Assembly: GCF_030811835.1 (NCBI RefSeq)
Contig: NZ_JAUSRO010000007.1
Span: 62,001-126,000 of the forward strand
DNA from: Variovorax ginsengisoli
GTDB lineage: Bacteria > Pseudomonadota > Gammaproteobacteria > Burkholderiales > Burkholderiaceae_C
Length of the DNA: 64,000 bases
Direction: 5' to 3'
Shown here: positions 31,006 to 40,014 of the stretch, piece after piece
Layout of the letters: each line of letters begins with the position of its first letter
Numbering within the stretch: the stretch's first letter is position 1
Program-made: the position numbers and the translations under genes
Notes under the pieces: generated by a model
Told to the model about the DNA's origin: nothing
Database searches by the model: none
Seen by the model: the letters and a program-made list of their open reading frames with translations, nothing else

Positions 31006-31061
31006 GATCGAAGCGGCTGTAAGAGGACCGGGGAAGGTCCGGACGTGCAATCGCTTCGATC
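31006..31061 (-). promoter_or_regulatory. Riboswitch expression-platform stem
   Basis: On the transcript, GATCGAAGCG (31061-31052) can pair perfectly with CGCTTCGATC (31015-31006). They enclose a smaller GGACC/GGTCC hairpin at 31025-31040. The left arm follows the aptamer at once, so it could form an alternative structure with the aptamer's terminal strand. No T-tract follows, which suggests control of translation or an anti-terminator rather than simple intrinsic termination. The mechanism is inferred. Confidence 0.5.
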
Positions 31062-31074
31062 AAACCTGCGCAGG

Positions 31075-31203
31075 TTCCAATCGAAGGTCTTGCTCGGCCG
31101 CCTTTAAGGCGGCCCGACAGGCCGGAAGATTTGTTGTGCTTCGTATTGACGACCTGTCGATACCCGCTGCGCGGGGCAACGGGCGGGAGCTACTCCCCTT
31201 CGT
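31075..31203 (-). ncRNA. yybP-ykoY manganese riboswitch
   Basis: Reading on the minus strand, the leader carries the hallmark segments of this family in order. GGGGAGTAGCTC is at 31198-31187, GTCGTCAATACG at about 31153-31142, a GC stem GGGCCGCC/GGCGGCC, and GAGCAAGACCTTCGA at about 31095-31081. The two conserved loops form the Mn(II) pocket in known members. It starts a few bases downstream of a good promoter and precedes a TerC-family gene, the commonest target of this riboswitch. The ligand is inferred from the family. Confidence 0.92.
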
Positions 31204-31209
31204 GCGCGG

Positions 31210-31238
31210 ATTAGAGCATTGCGCCTGTGTGCTGGCAA
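31210..31238 (-). promoter_or_regulatory. Sigma-70 promoter of the riboswitch-TerC transcript
   Basis: On the minus strand, -35 TTGCCA (31238-31233) and -10 TCTAAT (31215-31210) are separated by 17 bases. Transcription would begin near 31203, right at the first conserved element of the riboswitch. The agreement of promoter and aptamer positions strengthens both calls. Confidence 0.65.
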
Positions 31239-31390
31239 TCGCACCTGCCCAGATCTTCAAGAGGAAAGTCGCTGAAACGCATGTCTGCAAAGGACTTGAC
31301 GCTCACTTATTGAGAGCGGTTCAGATGTCCTTCCATTCCGAGTGGATTTGGCCGGACTATCATGCCAGCCCGCTGTTTTTCGCTTCCTTC

Positions 31391-31849
31391 ATGGCCGCCA
31401 TCCACATCACCGACATCGAGGCCGCCATCAATCATTGGCGCGCGAAGAAGCCGTCGCCCGACGGCATCACGCTGGCGCCCGAGCTGCGCGCGCTGGCCGA
31501 GGTGTACGCGCTCATGGTCTATCACCACGAGGACGAGGTCGACGAAGCCGGCTTCCCTGCCAAGGCCTGGGCCGCGTGGCTCAGCTGGTACGACAGCACG
31601 CCAGACACGCCCTGCATCGCGATCTGCTCGACCAGCCAGGGCGACGACGAATGCAAAGGCTGCGGGCGCAGCTTCGAGGAGGTGCAGCACTGGCCCGCGA
31701 TGACGCCCGTGGCCAAGCGCGCCACCTGGCGCCGCATCACGATGGAAGACAAGGCTTGGCGGTTCAATACCTATGCCGAGCGCGCCCGCGAAGCGGTGCC
31801 ACGGGCCGATGCAGCACCAGCGGCCGGCGACGACGACGCGCCGGCCTGA
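31391..31849 (+). CDS. DUF3717 and DUF1289 domain protein
   Basis: The 152-residue product has an N-terminal DUF3717 part (IHITDIEAAINHWRAKKPSPDGITLAPELRALAEVYALMVYHHE). A C-terminal DUF1289 part has four cysteines (TPCIAICSTSQGDDECKGCGRSFEEV) that could bind a metal or iron-sulphur cluster, followed by the typical WPAMTPVAKRATWRRI. The function of neither domain is established here. I use the ATG at 31391 because it begins the conserved segment; an ATG at 31325 would add 22 residues. Its upstream region overlaps, antisense, the riboswitch leader of the divergent TerC gene. A DUF2007 gene follows four bases after its stop. Confidence 0.82.
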   Translation: MAAIHITDIEAAINHWRAKKPSPDGITLAPELRALAEVYALMVYHHEDEVDEAGFPAKAWAAWLSWYDSTPDTPCIAICSTSQGDDECKGCGRSFEEVQHWPAMTPVAKRATWRRITMEDKAWRFNTYAERAREAVPRADAAPAAGDDDAPA

Positions 31850-31853
31850 ACCG

Positions 31854-32153
31854 ATGCGCCGGCTCGCCCAGGCACCCAATCTCGCCATTGCCACGCTGTG
31901 GGCGCACGCTTTGCGAGAAGATGGCGTGGCCGCCTCCATCCAGCGCGAATTCCTGGGTGCAGCGGTCGGCCAGCTGCCGCCCGACCAGTGCCTGCCGGAA
32001 ATATGGGTGGAGGACGAGGCGCAGTTCGAGCGGGCGCAGGGCCTGCTCCATGCGCTGCAGAATCGCCCGCAGCGCCGCTGGCATTGCAGTTGCGGCGAAC
32101 TCGTCGAGGGTGGCTTCGAGCAGTGCTGGCAGTGCGGCGCGATGATGCCGTGA
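31854..32153 (+). CDS. DUF2007 protein with C-terminal zinc ribbon
   Basis: The 99-residue protein has a DUF2007 (putative signal-transducing) domain: LAQAPNLAIATLWAHALREDGVAASIQREFLGAAVGQLPPDQCLPEIWVEDEAQFERA. It ends in a zinc-ribbon-like WHCSCGELVEGGFEQCWQCGAMMP with a CxC...CxxC pattern. It starts four bases after the DUF3717 gene, suggesting joint expression. Its biochemical role is unknown. Confidence 0.8.
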   Translation: MRRLAQAPNLAIATLWAHALREDGVAASIQREFLGAAVGQLPPDQCLPEIWVEDEAQFERAQGLLHALQNRPQRRWHCSCGELVEGGFEQCWQCGAMMP

Positions 32154-32210
32154 TCCGGGCCCGCCCCCAAGGCTGCGCCTACGTCGTTTAGCTTCTCCTA
32201 CCCCTTTGCC

Positions 32211-32258
32211 GGGGGCAACACCAGCGGCCGGGCAGAGCCCGCTCCGCGGTGTTCCGCG
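32211..32258. repeat. Palindromic intergenic repeat, copy 1
   Basis: The element reads GGGGGCAACACCAGCGGCC, then an AGAGCCCGCTCCGCGGTGTT arm that can pair with the AACACC arm. A second, slightly diverged copy lies at 35662-35707. Both sit between convergent genes, so they may act as bidirectional terminators or REP-like elements. The rest of the 119-base gap shows no gene. Confidence 0.6.
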
Positions 32259-32272
32259 AAGGCGCGTGGCGG

Positions 32273-32833
32273 TTACTTGAGCTTCTGAAGCTCGATGTCG
32301 ATGCTGTTCTTGCCGTCGCCCAGCATCAGCGCGTTTTCCTGGATGGTCGCCTGGAGCTGCATGCTGCGCTGCGCCAGCGCGGCCACTGCCTGCGAGGTCT
32401 CGCTCGGGATGCGCCACACCTGCAGGTTCTGCAAGCGCGTGAGCTTGGTCTCGATACCCTTCCACCAGATCCCGGCCGCATGGCTGAAGCAGTAGAGCAG
32501 CACCTCGTCCGCCTTGCTGCAGGCTTTGGAGAGCGGTTTGTCCTCGGGCTGGCCGACCTCGATCCAGACGCGCGTGCGGCCGGTGAAGTCGCGCAGCGAC
32601 ACGTCGGGGTCGTCGGGGTTCGACAGTCCCGCGCCGAAGCCCAGCACGCCGTCGCCGTCGCACACGCTCTGCAGCTTGTGGGCGTTGAGCGCCAGCGCGA
32701 TGAGCCGCACCATCATCCGCTCGTCGTTCTCGCTCGGATGGCGAGCGAGCGTGAGCGCGTGGTCGGCGTAGTAGTTGTGGTCGATGTCGGCGACCGCGAG
32801 GTTCGCCTTGAAGATGGTGGATTTGAGGGCCAT
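32273..32833 (-). CDS. yaeQ: YaeQ family protein
   Basis: The 186-residue product matches YaeQ throughout: ALKSTIFKANLAVADIDHNYYADHALTLARHPSENDERMMVRL at the start, GVLGFGAGLSNPDDPDVSLRDFTGRTRVWIEVGQPED in the middle and WKGIETKLTRL later. YaeQ has a PD-(D/E)XK nuclease-like fold and was linked to haemolysin-gene transcription in early work, but its real function is unclear. It begins four bases after the HepT-like gene, at the end of a purB-mntA-hepT-yaeQ run. Confidence 0.93.
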   Translation of the reverse strand: MALKSTIFKANLAVADIDHNYYADHALTLARHPSENDERMMVRLIALALNAHKLQSVCDGDGVLGFGAGLSNPDDPDVSLRDFTGRTRVWIEVGQPEDKPLSKACSKADEVLLYCFSHAAGIWWKGIETKLTRLQNLQVWRIPSETSQAVAALAQRSMQLQATIQENALMLGDGKNSIDIELQKLK

Positions 32834-32837
32834 GCGA

Positions 32838-33185
32838 TCAGGTAAGCAGCGCAGCGACCGCTCGGCGCAGCGTGGGAAGATGAAGCTGCACCGTGTTCCA
32901 CACCGAGATGTAGCTCACGTTGAAATAGCCGTGTGAGAGATAGTTGCGATTGCCTATGACGCTGCCCCAAGGGATCTCGGGGTGTGCTTCAACGAACGAC
33001 AGGTCGTGCTTGCGCACGTTGTTGCAAGCCTCGCCGATCACTTCAAGATTGCGAACCACCGCATCCTGCACCAAGTGATTGTCGAGAAATTTGGACTCGT
33101 CCAGTCCGGCAACGTAGCCTTGAATCCGGTCGATTGACTCGACCACGTGACCGAGAAAAAACGGAATCCGTGCCGGGTCGCTCAC
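32838..33185 (-). CDS. hepT: HepT-like HEPN ribonuclease toxin
   Basis: The 115-residue protein is of the HEPN (DUF86) type. It carries the catalytic and modification motif R-X4-H-X-Y as RNYLSHGY at residues 80-87. HepT toxins cut RNA and are silenced when their MntA partner adds AMP groups to the motif tyrosine. The start is a GTG that overlaps the mntA stop (GTGA), so the pair is translationally coupled. Also typical are LGHVVESIDRIQGYVAGLDESKFLDN and VRNLEVIGEACNNV. The motif and partner make the call firm; the RNA target is unknown. Confidence 0.88.
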   Translation of the reverse strand: MSDPARIPFFLGHVVESIDRIQGYVAGLDESKFLDNHLVQDAVVRNLEVIGEACNNVRKHDLSFVEAHPEIPWGSVIGNRNYLSHGYFNVSYISVWNTVQLHLPTLRRAVAALLT

Positions 33186-33472
33186 AGCCGCACGGCCTCG
33201 GCCATGACACGCGAACGGAAAGCCATTGGCAGAGCGTCGGGGGTAAGCACGTCTACAGGGATGCCAAGCAATTCGGATACTTCGAACTGCACACCGCCGA
33301 TGTCGAAGGTACTCGTCGTCGGCGTCGGTTCGACCAGCAGGTCCAGATCGCTGCCCTCCGAGTCGAGCCCCTTGAGCACCGAGCCGAACACCGATACCGA
33401 ACGCATGCCGTGCCGAAGCGCGATCTGCCGGATGGCGGATCGGTGCTGGACGAGCAGATCGGAAGGCTTCAT
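33182..33472 (-). CDS. mntA: MntA-like nucleotidyltransferase antitoxin
   Basis: The 96-residue protein is a minimal nucleotidyltransferase. It has an exact GSX10DXD motif (Gly30, Ser31, Asp42, Asp44 in VFGSVLKGLDSEGSDLDLLVE) and a third acidic residue near Asp74 (IPVDVLTPDAL). In known MNT/HEPN systems it AMPylates the toxin tyrosine. Its stop overlaps the HepT start. It begins only 18 bases after the purB stop on the same strand, so it may be expressed from the purB promoter. Confidence 0.88.
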   Translation of the reverse strand: MKPSDLLVQHRSAIRQIALRHGMRSVSVFGSVLKGLDSEGSDLDLLVEPTPTTSTFDIGGVQFEVSELLGIPVDVLTPDALPMAFRSRVMAEAVRL

Positions 33473-33490
33473 GCCGCGATTGTCGCCGCC

Positions 33491-35719
<2,229 letters not shown>

Positions 35720-38700
35720 TCAGGCTGCCGCGCGTTCTGCCGTCGGGTTGCGCCACTTGGCCATCAATTCGGTCCAGCGCGTGCGTGCCGCCGCCAGATT
35801 GCGCTCCTTCACGTGGCCATAGCCGCGGATCTGCTCCGGCAGCTTCGCGATCTCCAGCGCCGCGTCGTGGTTGCCCGCGTTCAGCCCGGCGATCACCTCC
35901 TCGATGCTGGCGCGGTACTCGCCGATCAGCGCGCGTTCCGTCTTGCGCTCCTCGCTGCGGCCGAAGATGTCCAGCGTGGTGCCGCGCAGGCCCTTGAGCC
36001 TGGCGAGCAGCTTGAAGCCCGTCAACATGCCGGGGCCGAACTTCTGCTTGAGCAACTGCCCCTTGCTGTTCTTCTTGGCGATGAGCGGCGGGGCGAGGTG
36101 GTAGTTGAGCTTGAAGTCGCCTTCGAACATGCCCTCGACGCGATCCAGGAACGAGCGGTCGGAGTGCAGGCGCGCCACCTCGTACTCGTCCTTGTACGCC
36201 ATCAGCTTGAACAGGTAGCGCGCCACCGATTCGGTGATCGTCGTCTTGCCGACGGCGGCCGTCTCGGCCTGCTGCACCCTGGCGACGAAGGCCTGGTACT
36301 GCGCGGCATAGGCGGCGTTCTGGTAGCCGGTGAGGAATTCCACGCGACGCGCCACCAGCGTGTCGACCGTCTCGCGCTTCTTGAATGCGATTACCTGGCC
36401 GGGCGACACCAGCTTCTGCACCGAGGCCAGGTCGTGCGCCGCGCGACGGCCCCATTCGAAGGCCGTCTTGTTGTTCTCGATGGCGACGTTGTTGAGCTCG
36501 ATCGCACGCATCAGCGACGCATAGTCCAACGGCACCCAGCCCTTCTGCCAGGCATAGCCCAGCAGCATCGGGTTGGCGTAGAGGCTGTCGCCCATCAGTG
36601 AAACGGCAGCTGCATCGGCGTCGAAGCTACCAAGACCGTCCAGCCCGACGATGCGCGCGATCTGGTTCGCGCAGTCGTCCTGCGGGTTCACCCAGTTGGC
36701 ATTGCGCACGAAAGCGGCCGTCGGCGTGCTGTGGCTGTTGAGCGCCACGTGCGTACGCCCTTCGCGCATGCGCGCCAGCGTCTCGGCGTTGACCGCCACC
36801 AGGGGGTCGGCCGCGAGGATGAGGTCGGCCGCGGCCGTGCCCACGCGCGTCGTGCGGATCGCCTCCTGCGTGTCGCCGATGAGCGCATGGCTCCATGTCG
36901 CGCCGCCCTTCTGCGCCAGGCCGGCGGCGTCCTGCGTGACGATGCCCTTGCCTTCGATGTGCGCGGCCATGCCGAGCAGCTGGCCGATCGTGATCACGCC
37001 CGTGCCGCCGACACCGGCGACCACGATGCCCCACACCTGGTCGCGCGTCAGTTGCGGCACAGCCGGCTCGGGCATCGCGCCCATCTCGAAAGGCGAGTTG
37101 GCCTTGGCCTTCGATTTCTTTTTCAGCGCGCCGCCCTCGACCGTGACGAAGCTCGGGCAGAAGCCCTTCAAGCAACTCATGTCCTTGTTGCAGGTGCTCT
37201 GGTTAATGGTGCGCTTGCGGCCGAACTCTGTCTCCAGCGGCTCGACCGAGAGGCAGTTGCTCTGCACGCTGCAGTCGCCGCAGCCTTCGCACACCAGCTC
37301 GTTGATGACGACGCGCTTGGCCGGGTCGACCGCCGTGCCCCGCTTGCGGCGGCGGCGCTTCTCGGTGGCGCAGGTCTGGTCGTAGATGATGGCGGTGGTG
37401 CCCTTGATCTCCCGGAACTCGCGCTGGATGTCGTCGAGCAGGTCGCGGTGCTTCACCTCAGGATCGCCCGCGACCTTCACGCCCTCGTACTTCTCCGGCT
37501 CGTCGGTGACGATCACGACCTTCACCGCGCCTTCGGCCTGCAGGCTCTGCGCGATCTGCAGCACCGAGTGGCCTTCGGGCCGTTCGCCGACCTGCTGGCC
37601 GCCGGTCATCGCGACCGCGTCGTTGTAGAGGATCTTGTAGGTGATGTTCACGCCGGCCGCGATGCTCTGGCGAATGGCGAGCAGGCCGCTGTGGAAGTAG
37701 GTGCCGTCGCCCAGGTTCGCGAAGATGTGCTGGTCGGTGGTGAAGGGCTGCTGCCCCACCCACGGCACGCCCTCGCCGCCCATCTGCGTGAAGCCGATGG
37801 TGCTGCGGTCCATCCAGGTCGCCATGAAGTGGCAGCCGATGCCGCCCATCGCGCGCGAGCCTTCGGGCACCACGGTGCTGGTGTTGTGCGGGCAGCCCGA
37901 ACAGAACCAGGGCTGGCGGTCGGCACCCTGCACCCCATCGAGCTTGATGACATCCATCGAGCGCTCCTTGGCCTCGAGGATGGCGAGCTGCGCGTCGATG
38001 CGCGCGCGCATGTCCGCACCGACCTGGTCGAGCAGGCCGGTCTTGCGCAGGCGTTGCGCGATGGCCTTGGCAATCAGCGCCGGGTTGAGGTCGGCGTTGG
38101 CGCGCAGCAGCGTGTGCGAGGTCGGGTTGGGCATCGACCATTCGCCGCCGGAGTACCCGTCGGCACTGGCACCCACGCCCTCGTCGAATTTGCCGACCAC
38201 GTTCGGCCGCACGTCGGAGCGCCAGTTGTAGAGCTCTTCCTTCAGCTGGTACTCGATGACCTGGCGCTTCTCCTCGACCACCAGGATCTCCTGCAGGCCG
38301 GTCGCGAAGTCGCGCGTGAGCTGGGCCTCGAGCGGCCACACCACGCCGACCTTGTGCAGCCGGATGCCGATCTGCCGGCAGGCCGCGTCGTCCAGGCCCA
38401 GGTCGATCAGCGCCTGGCGCGTGTCGTTGAAGGCCTTGCCGCTGGCCATGATGCCGAAGCGGTCGTTCGGGCCTTCGATGACGTTGTGGTTGAGCTTGTT
38501 GGCGCGGATGTACGCGAGCGCCGCGTACCACTTGTAGTGCATCAGCCGTGCCTCCTGCTCCAGCGCGTGGTCGGGCCAGCGGATGTGCAGGCCGCCGGGC
38601 GGCATCTCGAAATCGGTGGGGATGACAATGTCGACGCGCTCGGGGTCGATCATCGCGGTGGCGCTGGATTCGACGATCTCCTGGATCGTCTTCATGCCCG

Positions 38701-39325
38701 ACCACACGCCCGAAAAACGGCTCATCGCGAAGGCGTGGATGCCCAGGTCGAGGATCTCCTGCACGTTGGTCGGAAAGAACACCGGCGTGCCGCAGGCCTT
38801 GAAGATGTGGTCGCTCTGGTGCGCGGCCGTCGAGCTCTTGGATATGTGGTCATCGCCCGCCACCGCGATCACGCCGCCGAATTCGGTGGTGCCCGCCATG
38901 TTGGCGTGCTTGAACACGTCGGAGCAGCGGTCCACGCCCGGCCCCTTGCCGTACCAGATGCCGAACACGCCATCGAACCTGTTGGTGCCCGGCGGCGAGA
39001 AGCCGAGCTGCTGCGTGCCCCAGAGCGCGGTGGCCGCCAGCTCTTCGTTCACGCCCGGCTGGAACACGATGTTCTGCGCCTTGAGGTACTTGCTGGCTTT
39101 CCATAGCGCCTGGTCGTAGCCGCCGAGCGGCGAGCCGCGGTAGCCGCTGATGAAGCCGGCGGTGTTCTTGCCGTTGTGCTGGTCGCGCAGGCGCTGCAGC
39201 ATCGGCAGCTTCACGAGGGCCTGCACGCCCGACATGAAGGCGCGACCGTAGTCGAGCGAGTATTTGTCGTCGAGCGTGACCGTCTCGAGGGCTTTGCGGA
39301 TGTGCTCGGGCAGGGGGGCGTTCAT
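35720..39325 (-). CDS. Indolepyruvate ferredoxin oxidoreductase, fused alpha-gamma form
   Basis: The 1201-residue cytoplasmic protein joins the parts of the 2-oxoacid:ferredoxin oxidoreductase that decarboxylates arylpyruvates such as indolepyruvate to acyl-CoA. The N-terminal part contains GFISGYRGSPLGGYDQAL. The thiamine diphosphate part follows (FCSGCPHNTSTVVPEGSRAMGGIGCHFMATWMDR, then NLGDGTYFHSGL). A ferredoxin-like segment holds clusters of cysteines (VCEGCGDCSVQSNCLS, CNKDMSCLKGFCPSF). The gamma-type domain starts at GIVVAGVGGTGVITIGQLLG. A GGAGA ribosome site precedes the ATG at 39325. The divergent Lrp/AsnC gene is its likely regulator. Confidence 0.93.
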   Translation of the reverse strand: MNAPLPEHIRKALETVTLDDKYSLDYGRAFMSGVQALVKLPMLQRLRDQHNGKNTAGFISGYRGSPLGGYDQALWKASKYLKAQNIVFQPGVNEELAATALWGTQQLGFSPPGTNRFDGVFGIWYGKGPGVDRCSDVFKHANMAGTTEFGGVIAVAGDDHISKSSTAAHQSDHIFKACGTPVFFPTNVQEILDLGIHAFAMSRFSGVWSGMKTIQEIVESSATAMIDPERVDIVIPTDFEMPPGGLHIRWPDHALEQEARLMHYKWYAALAYIRANKLNHNVIEGPNDRFGIMASGKAFNDTRQALIDLGLDDAACRQIGIRLHKVGVVWPLEAQLTRDFATGLQEILVVEEKRQVIEYQLKEELYNWRSDVRPNVVGKFDEGVGASADGYSGGEWSMPNPTSHTLLRANADLNPALIAKAIAQRLRKTGLLDQVGADMRARIDAQLAILEAKERSMDVIKLDGVQGADRQPWFCSGCPHNTSTVVPEGSRAMGGIGCHFMATWMDRSTIGFTQMGGEGVPWVGQQPFTTDQHIFANLGDGTYFHSGLLAIRQSIAAGVNITYKILYNDAVAMTGGQQVGERPEGHSVLQIAQSLQAEGAVKVVIVTDEPEKYEGVKVAGDPEVKHRDLLDDIQREFREIKGTTAIIYDQTCATEKRRRRKRGTAVDPAKRVVINELVCEGCGDCSVQSNCLSVEPLETEFGRKRTINQSTCNKDMSCLKGFCPSFVTVEGGALKKKSKAKANSPFEMGAMPEPAVPQLTRDQVWGIVVAGVGGTGVITIGQLLGMAAHIEGKGIVTQDAAGLAQKGGATWSHALIGDTQEAIRTTRVGTAAADLILAADPLVAVNAETLARMREGRTHVALNSHSTPTAAFVRNANWVNPQDDCANQIARIVGLDGLGSFDADAAAVSLMGDSLYANPMLLGYAWQKGWVPLDYASLMRAIELNNVAIENNKTAFEWGRRAAHDLASVQKLVSPGQVIAFKKRETVDTLVARRVEFLTGYQNAAYAAQYQAFVARVQQAETAAVGKTTITESVARYLFKLMAYKDEYEVARLHSDRSFLDRVEGMFEGDFKLNYHLAPPLIAKKNSKGQLLKQKFGPGMLTGFKLLARLKGLRGTTLDIFGRSEERKTERALIGEYRASIEEVIAGLNAGNHDAALEIAKLPEQIRGYGHVKERNLAAARTRWTELMAKWRNPTAERAAA

Positions 39326-39455
39326 CGTCTGATCTCCGGTTTGGCATGGCCTCGTGGGCCTGGCTGGGCGGGGGTGCCCCTGATAGGGACTCTCAGCCCT
39401 CATGATGCTCCGGAAAGTGTATTGGCGGGTGTCGGACAGGTGCTTTCAGATATCG

Positions 39456-39477
39456 CCAGGGAAACCCTAGTTTCTGG
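39456..39477. promoter_or_regulatory. Inverted repeat in the IOR-Lrp spacer, possible Lrp operator
   Basis: The sequence CCAGGGAAACCCTAGTTTCTGG is an imperfect palindrome (GAAAC-CCTA-GTTTC core, CCAG/CTGG flanks). It lies 27 bases before the Lrp/AsnC start and within the 178-base spacer shared with the divergent oxidoreductase gene. Lrp-family proteins often bind such sites to control themselves and the neighbour. It was found by eye. Confidence 0.4.
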
Positions 39478-39503
39478 AAGATCCTTTCTTAGAATCGCAC
39501 TTT

Positions 39504-39980
39504 ATGGAAAGCCTTGATAAGTTCGACCTCGCCATCCTGAAAGAACTCCAGACCGATGGCCGCCTGACCAATGCCGAACTGGCCCAGCGCGTGGGCCTGT
39601 CGGCCGCGCCCTGCTGGCGCCGCGTGCGGGCGCTGGAGGAGTCCGGCTTCATCAAGGGCTACTACGCCGAGATCGACCGCCGCAAGATCGGCCTGGGCGT
39701 GCTCGCCTTCGTGCGCCTGGACACCGAGCGCGCCACCAGCGAGGTCACCCGGAAGATCGAGGAGGCGATCCGCAAGCTGCCCGAGGTCATCGCCTGCCAC
39801 TACATCAGCGGCACCGGCATGTTCGAGCTGCAGGTGGTCGCCGAAGACCTCGATGCCTTCTCGCGCTTCGCCCTTAACAGCCTGATGCACCTGCCCAACG
39901 TGAAGGACCTGCACACCAGCTTCTCGCTGGGGGAGGTGAAGGCGAGCCATTCGCTGCCGCTGGGGCATCTGACGAAGTGA
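39504..39980 (+). CDS. Lrp/AsnC-family transcriptional regulator
   Basis: The 158-residue protein has the N-terminal helix-turn-helix (LDKFDLAILKELQTDGRLTNAELAQRVGLSAAPCWRRVRALEESGFIKGY). A C-terminal RAM ligand-binding domain (VLAFVRLDTERATSEVTRKIEEAI, VIACHYISGTGMFELQVVAEDLDAF) completes the family layout. Such proteins sense amino acids and form octamers. Its divergence from the indolepyruvate oxidoreductase gene suggests control of aromatic amino acid breakdown. The effector is unknown. Confidence 0.94.
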   Translation: MESLDKFDLAILKELQTDGRLTNAELAQRVGLSAAPCWRRVRALEESGFIKGYYAEIDRRKIGLGVLAFVRLDTERATSEVTRKIEEAIRKLPEVIACHYISGTGMFELQVVAEDLDAFSRFALNSLMHLPNVKDLHTSFSLGEVKASHSLPLGHLTK

Positions 39981-40014
39981 GGCGCGCGCTGGCGGGCGGC
40001 CGAGGGCCTCGAGG

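Noticed and set aside
31136..31390. N-terminal extension of the DUF3717 gene back to 31136
   Set aside because: The extra codons overlap the antisense of the riboswitch and its promoter and do not resemble the family start.
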